DNA from: Gammaproteobacteria bacterium
GTDB taxonomy: Bacteria > Pseudomonadota > Gammaproteobacteria > Steroidobacterales > GCA-2729495
Assembly (NCBI GenBank): GCA_023150055.1
Contig: JAKLLP010000177.1
Coordinates: forward strand, 1 to 5,198
Length of the DNA stretch: 5,198 nucleotides
Reading direction: 5' to 3'
Positions within the stretch are counted from its first letter, which is position 1; every line of letters begins with the position of its first letter. Position numbers and translations under genes: made by a program. The notes below the pieces were generated by a model. That model was not told where the DNA came from. It saw only the letters and a program-made list of their open reading frames with translations, and did no database searches. Positions 1-5,198 of this stretch are shown here, piece by piece.

Positions 1-1
1 A

Positions 2-466
2 CCGAGATCCGACAATGACAACTCCTGCGTGCTGTGGGTGTCGGCGCCCGGGTTCAGTATCCTGCTGCCCGGTGATATTGGCAGGCGCCGTGAGGAGGCG
101 CTCGTCACTGCCGGGCTGATCGGGGCAGCCGATGTCGTGGTGGCGCCTCATCATGGCAGCCGTACCTCCTCGGGCAGTGCGCTGGTCCGGGCAACCCGTC
201 CCCGTCTTGCCGTGTTCTCTGCCGGGCATCGCAATCGCTGGGGCTTTCCGGCCCCCGAGATTCGGCGTCGCTGGATACAGGGTGGAGCCTGTATTCTCGA
301 GACCGCAACGACCGGTGCGATCGTGCTCGTCTCGTCTGACAGGGGCACACCGGTCATAGGCCGGCGCGAGCGTATCGATGGGGCGCACCTGTGGAGCACC
401 GGTGACCGCGCCGGCACCGTCTGTCCGGGAGTGACCGGCGACGAATCTTCTGCGGGCGTGGGTTAA
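2..466 (+). CDS. comEC: ComEC/Rec2 DNA-uptake channel protein, C-terminal fragment (5' end outside window)
   Basis: This is the last 154 codons of an open frame that enters from the left edge and ends at TAA 464-466. ComEC forms the inner-membrane channel that takes up single-stranded DNA during natural transformation. Its C-terminal metallo-beta-lactamase-like domain is proposed to degrade the non-transported strand. The visible part carries the end of that domain: NDNSCVLWV at the left edge, the LLPGDIG strand with the conserved Asp, and the APHHGSRTSSG motif, followed by SAGHRNRWGFPAPEI, a close match to the family's S.GxRNRxGHPxPxV block. About 40 residues of poorly conserved Arg- and Gly-rich tail follow. 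The membrane channel domain and the first metal-binding His motif lie outside the window. No start can be assigned; the GTG at 29 is an internal Val codon. The family call is firm from motifs, but whether the full gene is intact cannot be judged. Confidence 0.87.
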   Translation, partial: PRSDNDNSCVLWVSAPGFSILLPGDIGRRREEALVTAGLIGAADVVVAPHHGSRTSSGSALVRATRPRLAVFSAGHRNRWGFPAPEIRRRWIQGGACILETATTGAIVLVSSDRGTPVIGRRERIDGAHLWSTGDRAGTVCPGVTGDESSAGVG

Positions 467-493
467 ACTGTGGCTGGCTGAGAAGGTTATAGT
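463..493 (+). promoter_or_regulatory. Candidate sigma-70-like promoter upstream of exbB (weak)
   Basis: The 60-bp gap between the comEC stop and the exbB start holds TATAGT at 488-493, which matches the -10 consensus at five of six positions. A poor -35 candidate, TTAAAC at 463-468, overlaps the comEC stop codon, and the 19-bp spacer is longer than ideal. There is no extended -10 TG. The downstream genes are packed with no other usable gap, so a promoter here would make sense as the operon start. That is inference from position more than from the quality of the boxes. No terminator-like hairpin with a T-run is seen in the gap, so read-through from comEC is equally possible. Confidence 0.27.
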
Positions 494-526
494 TTCGTCG
501 AGAAGGCGTTTCGGGGCTGCGAGTTC

Positions 527-1177
527 ATGCTGGAGATCATCAAGGCCGGCGGCTGGCTGATGGTGCCGATCGTCGGCTGTTCCGTGCTGGCCCTGGCCAT
601 CGTGCTCGAACGGGCATGGACGCTGCAGCGGCGGCGCGTGTTGCCCGAGGACCTTACCCGCCAGGTCTGGGAATGGGTAAGTCGTAACGAGCTTCACCAT
701 CGGCACATTCAGTCCCTGCAGGAAGGTTCACCCCTCGGGCGGATCCTTGCTGCGGGACTGGTCAACCGCAATCGTGACCGCCAGATCATGAAGGAAGGTA
801 TCGAGGACACCGGTCGCCACGTCGTTCACGAACTGGAACGCTACCTGAATCTGCTCGGCACCATCGCCGCGGTCTCGCCACTCCTCGGGCTGCTCGGTAC
901 CGTAACCGGGATGGTGCGGATATTTGCTGCGATCAGCACCAGCGGTGCAGTCGGAGACCCTGCGGTGCTGGCCGGCGGTATCTCCGAAGCGCTGATTACC
1001 ACTGTCGGCGGGCTTTCCGTGGCCATCCCGTCGCTGGTCGCCTACCGTTACCTGCGCGACCGCGTCGACGGACTGGTCATAGCCATGGAGAAGGAAGCGA
1101 TCACGCTCGTGGAGGCATTGCACCGTCGCCAGTACCTGGACAGCCTGGGCCGTCGCGATGAATCTGCGGCAGCGTAA
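527..1177 (+). CDS. exbB: ExbB/TolQ/MotA-family proton channel subunit, ExbB-like
   Basis: This is a 216-residue inner-membrane protein of the MotA/TolQ/ExbB proton-channel family, which works with an ExbD-type partner to turn proton flow into mechanical work. Three membrane segments are visible: about residues 9-29, 107-132 and 150-173, with a cytoplasmic stretch between the first two. Family hallmarks are SPLLGLLGTVTGM (117-129) and GISEALITTVGGLSVAIP (151-168). By alignment in the head, T125, E154 and T159 correspond to E. coli ExbB T148, E176 and T181. It is shorter than E. coli ExbB (244 residues), lacking the N-terminal extension, as in many ExbB-like proteins of lipid A operons. ATG 527 is the only usable start, because an in-frame TGA lies at 479-481 with no start codon between. 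The ribosome binding site is weak (GGGG at 513-516). The last 20 nt overlap exbD. Family membership is firm; choosing ExbB over TolQ is less so, and the driven partner is unknown. Confidence 0.9.
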   Translation: MLEIIKAGGWLMVPIVGCSVLALAIVLERAWTLQRRRVLPEDLTRQVWEWVSRNELHHRHIQSLQEGSPLGRILAAGLVNRNRDRQIMKEGIEDTGRHVVHELERYLNLLGTIAAVSPLLGLLGTVTGMVRIFAAISTSGAVGDPAVLAGGISEALITTVGGLSVAIPSLVAYRYLRDRVDGLVIAMEKEAITLVEALHRRQYLDSLGRRDESAAA

Positions 1178-1589
1178 CGTCCGCGAGGAGCCCGACGTCA
1201 ACCTCATCTCGCTCGTGGATGTGGTGCTGTTGCTGCTGATCTTCTTCATGCTCACGACGAGCTTTGTCCGTCAGTCACAGCTTGCGGTGCGCTTGCCGGA
1301 AGCGGCAACAGTAATGCAGGCAGACGCAAGGGAGCCGCCGAGGCTGGAGATTACGGTCACCGCGCGCGGGGAGTACTTCGTCAACGGGCGCGCGCTCGTC
1401 GACAACCGCCCCGAAACGCTGGCCGCTGCCATCCGCCGTGTATCACCCGACGCGACAGCGGTGGGTGAGGCCGTGATCAGCGCCGACGGCCGTGCTTCGC
1501 ACCAGGACGTGGTGACGGCCATGGACGTCGTCGGTCGCCTCGGTATCACCGAGGTGCAGATCTCGACCATCCGGCCACGGACGCAGTAG
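1158..1589 (+). CDS. exbD: ExbD/TolR-family biopolymer transport protein
   Basis: This 143-residue protein is the expected partner of the preceding ExbB-like subunit. It has a short cytoplasmic N-terminus, one membrane helix at about residues 17-35 and a periplasmic domain from about 40 to 143. The helix contains LISLVDVVLLLLIFF, in which D21 aligns with the essential proton-carrying Asp of ExbD and TolR (E. coli ExbD D25). The usual Thr-Pro just before the helix (TPLIDV in many homologues) reads Ile-Ser here. The periplasmic part shows the family pattern, with an ITVTARGEYFVNG strand and a C-terminal segment predicted to carry the repetitive alpha/beta fold. The ATG at 1158 lies 20 nt inside the end of exbB, with GGGC at 1147-1150 as a modest ribosome binding site, so translation is probably coupled. 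No TonB, TolA or other driven partner is in the window. Confidence 0.9.
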   Translation: MNLRQRNVREEPDVNLISLVDVVLLLLIFFMLTTSFVRQSQLAVRLPEAATVMQADAREPPRLEITVTARGEYFVNGRALVDNRPETLAAAIRRVSPDATAVGEAVISADGRASHQDVVTAMDVVGRLGITEVQISTIRPRTQ

Positions 1590-1591
1590 GG
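1588..1591 (+). promoter_or_regulatory. Ribosome binding site supporting the TTG start of msbA
   Basis: AGGG spans the last two bases of the exbD TAG stop and the next two bases, six bases before TTG 1598. It supports TTG as the msbA start, since the first in-frame ATG (1694) would fall inside the first membrane helix. Confidence 0.5.
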
Positions 1592-1597
1592 CAGCCG

Positions 1598-3358
1598 TTG
1601 GACTCGCCTGCTGCCAGCTCAACGCAGCTGTACCGGCGGCTGATCGGGCTATCGCTCCCGTACTGGCGCATCTTCCTGCTGTCTGCCGTCGGCATGGCGC
1701 TCTATGCGGCCACTGACACCGCTTTCGCATGGCTGGTGAATAACCTGCTGAAGGCGGTAAGCCCGGCAGAACTGGCCCCCGAGCACGGCACGATTCGTCG
1801 CTGGATACCGATGGCCATCCTGCTGCTTTTCGTCATCAGGGGAGTCGGCGAGTTTGCCTCGACCTACGGGCTTGGGTGGATAGCTCGTCGGGTGATCGCG
1901 ACGCTGCGTGAGCAGGTGTTCGACAAATTCATGCGGATGCCAACGCGGTTTTTCGACCAGGCGTCATCGGCTCTGCTGCTGTCGAAGCTGACCTTCAACA
2001 TCGAGCAGATCGCGGAATCGACTTCGAGCGTCGTCACGGTGATGGTGCGGGAGGTGCTGACGGCAATCGGTCTCATTGGTTACATGATCTACCTGAGCCC
2101 GGCACTGGCGGGTTTCGTGTTCGTGGCGGTGCCGCTCGTGGTGGCGCTGACGCGCACGCTTGGCCGGCTGTTCCGCCGCTACAGCTCCCGTATCCAGCAG
2201 TCCATGGGCGACGTGACGAGAGTGGCGCAGGAGGTATTGCAGAGCCAGCGTGTCGTTCGCATTTTCAATGCCAGGAGCTACGAGAACCGGCGGTTCGCCG
2301 TGGCAAATGACAAGAACCGCCGCATGCACATGCGCCTGGTGGTCACGCGCGCCACTGGGGATGCCCTGACGGCCTTCGTTGCCGCGGCGGGGCTTGCTGG
2401 CGTGGCCGCGGTCGCCACCTCCGATACGGTGCGTCAGTCCATGGATCTCGGTGATTTTGGCGGGTTCATCACGGCGCTCGTGCTCCTGATGCGGCCCCTG
2501 CGGCAGCTCACGGGGGTTAACGCGGTGATCCAGAAGGGGCTTGCTGCCGGTGAAAGCGTATTCGGGCTACTGGACCAGTCCGACGAGATCGACACTGGCC
2601 ACTACGATCCGGGCCGCGTGCGCGGCAAGGTGGAGTTCCGTGGTGTCAATTTCACCTACGAGGCCGCCAAGGGCATCGTATTGCGCGACATCAACCTGGT
2701 CGTGTCGGCCGGACACAAGCTGGCGCTGGTGGGGCGCTCCGGCAGCGGCAAGACGACCCTGGTCAACCTGCTGCCACGCTTCTATGAGATCGACTCGGGT
2801 TCGATCCTGATCGATGACCGCCCGCTCGCCGAGTACTCCCTGACTGCGCTGCGCAACCAGATCAGCCTCGTAAGCCAGGACGTGGTGCTGTTCGATGACA
2901 CCATCGCCAACAACATTGCCTACGGTGCCCTGAACGATTCTCCCAGGGAGGCAATAGAGCGGGCCGCCAGGGCGGCGCATCTCGATGACATGCTTGCGCA
3001 GCTTCCCGACGGGCTTGATACCATCGTGGGCGACCGGGGGGTGCTGCTGTCCGGCGGGCAACGTCAACGCATAGCGATAGCGCGGGCACTGCTCAAGGAT
3101 GCACCGATTCTCATTCTCGATGAGGCCACCTCGGCGCTCGATACCGAGTCGGAGCGCTACATCCAGGAAGCGCTGGAAGAACTGATGGCAAATCGAACGA
3201 CGTTTGTCATCGCGCACCGGCTGTCGACTGTCGAGCACGCCGATGCCATTGCCGTCATGGCTGATGGCCGCATCGTCGAGTGCGGCACCCACAAGCAGCT
3301 GCTCGTGGCCAGCGGCCACTACGCGTCACTTTATCGTATGCAGTTCCGGGATGAGTGA
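1598..3358 (+). CDS. msbA: Lipid A export ATP-binding/permease protein MsbA
   Basis: This 586-residue half-transporter (E. coli MsbA has 582) acts as a homodimer that flips core-lipid A across the inner membrane at the cost of ATP. The N-terminal membrane domain has six segments, roughly 24-46, 68-90, 146-165, 167-186, 253-273 and 283-300. The ATPase domain runs from about 343: Walker [10 protein letters not shown] (379-387), Q-loop Gln427, signature LSGGQ (484-488), Walker B LILDEA (505-510), D-loop SALD (512-515) and switch His540. R81, R151 and R302 align with E. coli R78, R148 and K299, reported to contact the lipid A phosphates, which favours MsbA over a generic lipid or multidrug exporter. 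The start is TTG 1598, with AGGG six bases upstream; the next in-frame ATG (1694) would delete part of helix 1. The gene sits 8 nt after exbD and overlaps lpxK by 8 nt. I see no missing catalytic residue. Confidence 0.95.
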   Translation: MDSPAASSTQLYRRLIGLSLPYWRIFLLSAVGMALYAATDTAFAWLVNNLLKAVSPAELAPEHGTIRRWIPMAILLLFVIRGVGEFASTYGLGWIARRVIATLREQVFDKFMRMPTRFFDQASSALLLSKLTFNIEQIAESTSSVVTVMVREVLTAIGLIGYMIYLSPALAGFVFVAVPLVVALTRTLGRLFRRYSSRIQQSMGDVTRVAQEVLQSQRVVRIFNARSYENRRFAVANDKNRRMHMRLVVTRATGDALTAFVAAAGLAGVAAVATSDTVRQSMDLGDFGGFITALVLLMRPLRQLTGVNAVIQKGLAAGESVFGLLDQSDEIDTGHYDPGRVRGKVEFRGVNFTYEAAKGIVLRDINLVVSAGHKLALVGRSGSGKTTLVNLLPRFYEIDSGSILIDDRPLAEYSLTALRNQISLVSQDVVLFDDTIANNIAYGALNDSPREAIERAARAAHLDDMLAQLPDGLDTIVGDRGVLLSGGQRQRIAIARALLKDAPILILDEATSALDTESERYIQEALEELMANRTTFVIAHRLSTVEHADAIAVMADGRIVECGTHKQLLVASGHYASLYRMQFRDE

Positions 3359-4373
3359 ACGTCGGGCAGTGCGTCGCGTGGAGCGGCTGTGGTACGGCAC
3401 GTCGGCGGTTCCCTGGCTGCTACTGCCGCTTTCCGCATTGTTCGCCGCAGGTGTCTGGCTGAGGCGGCTGTTATATGCCAGGGGCTGGCTGCGATCGATC
3501 AAGGTGGGGGCGCCGGTCATTGTGGTCGGGAATATCACCGTCGGTGGTACGGGCAAGACCCCGGTGGTGGCGTGGCTCGCGCGCCGACTGCGTGCCACCG
3601 GCTGCAGGCCTGGAATCGTCAGCCGGGGCTATGGCGGCAGGTCTCACCACGAGCCGGTATCGGTGACGGCGGCCAGTCGTGCCGAAGAGGTGGGCGACGA
3701 GCCGGTCGTGCTGGCCCGACGCACAGGTATGCCGGTCGCGGTGTGCGTCGCGCGGGTCGAGGCCGCACGCCGGCTGGTGGAGCAGGGCGCCGACGTCATC
3801 CTCGCCGACGACGGCTTGCAGCACTACGCCCTGGCGAGAGACCTGGAAATCATCGTCGTGGATGGCGAGCGCCGCTTCGGTAACGGACTGCTGTTGCCGG
3901 CCGGTCCGCTACGGGAGCCCGTCAAGCGCTTGCTTGATGCGGGGCTGGTGCTGGTCAATGGCGGGAGCACGCAATCTGCAGACGAACTCGGCTTTCGGCT
4001 GCGGGCGGTGGAGGCGGTGGCGTTGTCCCGCAGCGAACGAAGATCGCTTGCCTCATTTTCCGGTCAGCGTGTCTGGGCAGTCGCGGGGATCGGTGATCCG
4101 GGACGCTTTTATGCGACACTTCGCCAGCATGGCATCGTGCCAGTCAGCGTCATGGTTCCGGATCATGGCCGTACGGACCTCGCGTTGCTGCGGGAGCAGG
4201 CGGACTGGCCCATACTGATGACGGAGAAGGATGCCGTGAAATATCCCGATTGCCACGACCAGGCGGCGTGGTACGTCCCCGTGGAAGTGGAGATGGAGGA
4301 TCGTATCGAGGCTGGCATCATGGAGCGGGTAACTGCGGCCATCGGTAGCCCGACAGCCGGGCATGACGGATAA
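3351..4373 (+). CDS. lpxK: Tetraacyldisaccharide 4'-kinase LpxK
   Basis: This 340-residue enzyme (E. coli has 328) transfers phosphate from ATP to the 4' position of tetraacyldisaccharide-1-phosphate, giving lipid IVA at the inner face of the inner membrane. An N-terminal hydrophobic helix at about 20-40 anchors it. The kinase core is recognisable throughout: P-loop [14 protein letters not shown] (58-71), GIVSRGYGG (88-96), [13 protein letters not shown] (114-126), ADDGLQHY (152-159), DGERRFGNG (171-179), LPAGPLREP (182-190), AGIGDPGRF (245-253) and LMTEKDAVK (289-297). D116 and H272 probably correspond to the catalytic pair D99/H261 described for the Aquifex enzyme. After H272 the loop is about three residues shorter than in E. 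coli. ATG 3351 overlaps the last 8 nt of msbA and lacks a clear ribosome binding site, which suggests coupling to msbA translation. A much earlier in-frame start at 3204 would lie inside msbA and adds no family-like sequence. Confidence 0.95.
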   Translation: MSERRAVRRVERLWYGTSAVPWLLLPLSALFAAGVWLRRLLYARGWLRSIKVGAPVIVVGNITVGGTGKTPVVAWLARRLRATGCRPGIVSRGYGGRSHHEPVSVTAASRAEEVGDEPVVLARRTGMPVAVCVARVEAARRLVEQGADVILADDGLQHYALARDLEIIVVDGERRFGNGLLLPAGPLREPVKRLLDAGLVLVNGGSTQSADELGFRLRAVEAVALSRSERRSLASFSGQRVWAVAGIGDPGRFYATLRQHGIVPVSVMVPDHGRTDLALLREQADWPILMTEKDAVKYPDCHDQAAWYVPVEVEMEDRIEAGIMERVTAAIGSPTAGHDG

Positions 4374-4378
4374 AGCTC

Positions 4379-5161
4379 GTGAGTGAAGCCGATTTCCGCG
4401 TGGTCATCCCGGCGCGCTATGCCTCGACGCGTTTCCCCGGCAAGCCACTGATCCCGCTGGCTGGCCGTCCCATGATTGCGCACGTGTACGAGCGCGCGCA
4501 CGCCAGCGGTGCTGCCGAGGTCATTATTGCGACTGACGACGAGCGAATCGCCGTGGTGGCACGGGAGATCGGCGCCGAAGTCGTCATGACGCGAGCGGAC
4601 CATGTGTCCGGAACCGAGAGGGTGGCCGAGGTGGCTCGACTCCGTGACTGGTCCGACGAGACGATCGTGCTCAATGTTCAGGGAGACTCACCGCTGATTC
4701 CACCGCCGAGTATCAGTCAGGCAGCAGCGCTGCTCATGGAACATCCGTCGGCGGCAGTGGCGACCTTGTGCACCCCTATCGTGGAGGCGCGAGATTACAC
4801 GAACCGCAACGTCGTAAAGGTCGTCACCGACCGCTCCGGCAGGGCGCTTTATTTCAGCAGGGCAGGCATCCCGTGCCGCGCTCACGGTGCAGCGGAGGGT
4901 CTGCCACTTGCCTGGCGGCACTTGGGCATTTATGCCTATCGCGTCGCGGCCCTGGATCGGTTGAGTGAGGCCCCTGCCTGCATGATCGAAACGGTGGAAA
5001 AGCTGGAGCAGCTGCGCGCATTGTGGTTAGGCATGGAGGTACGGGTGGGCGTGGCGGCGCTCGCGCACGGGCCGGACGTGGACGCACCTGAAGACGTTGC
5101 TGTGGTCGAAGCGGCCCTGCTGCGGGAGCGTAGCCAGGCCGCTAGCCCGCGCTATTCATGA
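4379..5161 (+). CDS. kdsB: 3-deoxy-manno-octulosonate cytidylyltransferase (CMP-Kdo synthetase) KdsB
   Basis: This 260-residue cytosolic enzyme (E. coli has 248) activates Kdo with CTP to CMP-Kdo and pyrophosphate, supplying the sugar added to lipid IVA. The N-terminus has the CTP-binding block VVIPARYASTRFPGKPL (8-24). Then come ATDDERI (51-57), MTRADHVSGTERVAEV (70-85), LNVQGDSPLIPP (98-109), ALYFSRAGIP (156-165), RHLGIYAYR (180-188), EKLEQLRAL (207-215) and VDAPED (234-239). D103 and D235 align with the Mg2+-binding Asp residues of known KdsB enzymes. Two positions differ from E. coli: Ser104 where NVQGDEP is typical, and Cys166 where IPW is typical; the loop between 166 and 180 is also shorter. 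The GTG at 4379 is the only start that keeps the first motif, since an in-frame TGA lies at 4364-4366; GGA at 4368-4370 is a weak ribosome binding site. The gene begins 5 nt after lpxK. Identity is firm; the exact sugar substrate is assumed. Confidence 0.93.
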   Translation: MSEADFRVVIPARYASTRFPGKPLIPLAGRPMIAHVYERAHASGAAEVIIATDDERIAVVAREIGAEVVMTRADHVSGTERVAEVARLRDWSDETIVLNVQGDSPLIPPPSISQAAALLMEHPSAAVATLCTPIVEARDYTNRNVVKVVTDRSGRALYFSRAGIPCRAHGAAEGLPLAWRHLGIYAYRVAALDRLSEAPACMIETVEKLEQLRALWLGMEVRVGVAALAHGPDVDAPEDVAVVEAALLRERSQAASPRYS

Positions 5162-5198
5162 AGGCGGCATCGAGCCCAGGTGGGCCAATGAGTAATCG
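5158..5198 (+). CDS. Start of an unidentified downstream gene (3' end outside window)
   Basis: An ATG at 5158 overlaps the kdsB TGA stop in an ATGA arrangement and opens a frame that stays open to the window edge. A second ATG in the same frame at 5188 is preceded by AGGTGG and may be the true start, giving a protein beginning Met-Ser-Asn. Only 13 complete codons are visible, too few to recognise a family. In related gene neighbourhoods a low-molecular-weight phosphotyrosine phosphatase and then murB often follow kdsB. That is context only and not read from this sequence. Confidence 0.4.
   Translation, partial: MKAASSPGGPMSN
5178..5183 (+). promoter_or_regulatory. Possible ribosome binding site for the gene after kdsB
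   Basis: AGGTGG lies four bases before ATG 5188. It is the best Shine-Dalgarno-like match near the end of the window and supports 5188 over 5158 as the start of the next gene, although the spacing is a little short. Confidence 0.35.

Noticed and set aside
409..440. An inverted repeat, CGCCGGCAC at 409-417 and GTGACCGGCG at 431-440, with a 13-nt loop and one bulge, considered as a terminator or regulatory hairpin.
   Set aside because: It lies inside the comEC coding region, before its stop, and no T-run follows. GC-rich DNA gives such short stems by chance.
467..526. The comEC-exbB gap examined for a terminator, small RNA or regulator site.
   Set aside because: No hairpin with a T-tract, palindromic operator or conserved RNA motif is visible; only the weak promoter-like boxes were kept.
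728..1255. A 175-codon minus-strand frame across exbB and the start of exbD.
   Set aside because: It is antisense to two clear membrane-protein genes, shows no domain or plausible composition, and is explained by GC-rich codon structure.
2567..3319. A long open frame of 250 codons on the minus strand opposite the MsbA ATPase domain.
   Set aside because: It lies entirely antisense to a highly conserved domain in GC-rich DNA, where codon bias on the sense strand suppresses antisense stops. The predicted protein has no recognisable motif, and its start has no supporting context.
3204..3350. Upstream in-frame extension of lpxK starting at 3204.
   Set aside because: It would overlap the conserved end of msbA by over 150 nt. 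The added residues are low-complexity Ser/Ala/Arg-rich sequence unlike LpxK N-termini, whereas ATG 3351 gives a normal family length.
1..5198. A search of both strands for mobile elements, CRISPR-like repeats, tRNA genes, phage or defence genes, or an unknown system.
   Set aside because: Nearly every base belongs to recognisable housekeeping genes in a known order, with no repeats, no change in base composition evident by eye and no unexplained coding space.

Overview
The window is GC-rich and densely coding, with every supportable gene on the + strand. It reads as a chromosomal housekeeping segment from a gammaproteobacterium. The gene order comEC, exbB, exbD, msbA, lpxK, kdsB is a lipid A/Kdo neighbourhood known from several gammaproteobacterial lineages, for example Xanthomonas-like and Chromatiales-like genomes, and in part Pseudomonas. 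The protein sequences alone do not let me place it more finely.

Layout: positions 2-466 hold the C-terminal end of ComEC, the DNA-uptake channel, whose start lies off the left edge. A 60-bp gap follows, the only real intergenic space, and it contains a weak candidate promoter. From 527 on, five complete genes are packed almost without gaps: an ExbB/TolQ-type motor subunit (527-1177), an ExbD/TolR-type partner (1158-1589), the lipid A flippase MsbA (1598-3358), the lipid A 4'-kinase LpxK (3351-4373) and the CMP-Kdo synthetase KdsB (4379-5161). A further gene begins in or just after the kdsB stop codon and runs off the right edge. Junctions are a 20-nt overlap, an 8-nt gap, an 8-nt overlap, a 5-nt gap and probably a 4-nt overlap, so this is very likely one operon with translational coupling.

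How the genes fit together: LpxK adds the 4'-phosphate that turns the disaccharide-1-phosphate into lipid IVA. KdsB makes the activated sugar CMP-Kdo, which is then attached to lipid IVA. MsbA flips the resulting core-lipid A across the inner membrane. The ExbB/ExbD pair is a proton-driven inner-membrane motor whose partner is not encoded here, and its job in this operon is unknown to me. ComEC is functionally separate.

I found no RNA gene, mobile element, repeat array, CRISPR or phage signal, and no undescribed system. The points most worth a second look are small departures from familiar family motifs in KdsB and LpxK, and the unexplained ExbBD pair in a lipid A operon.
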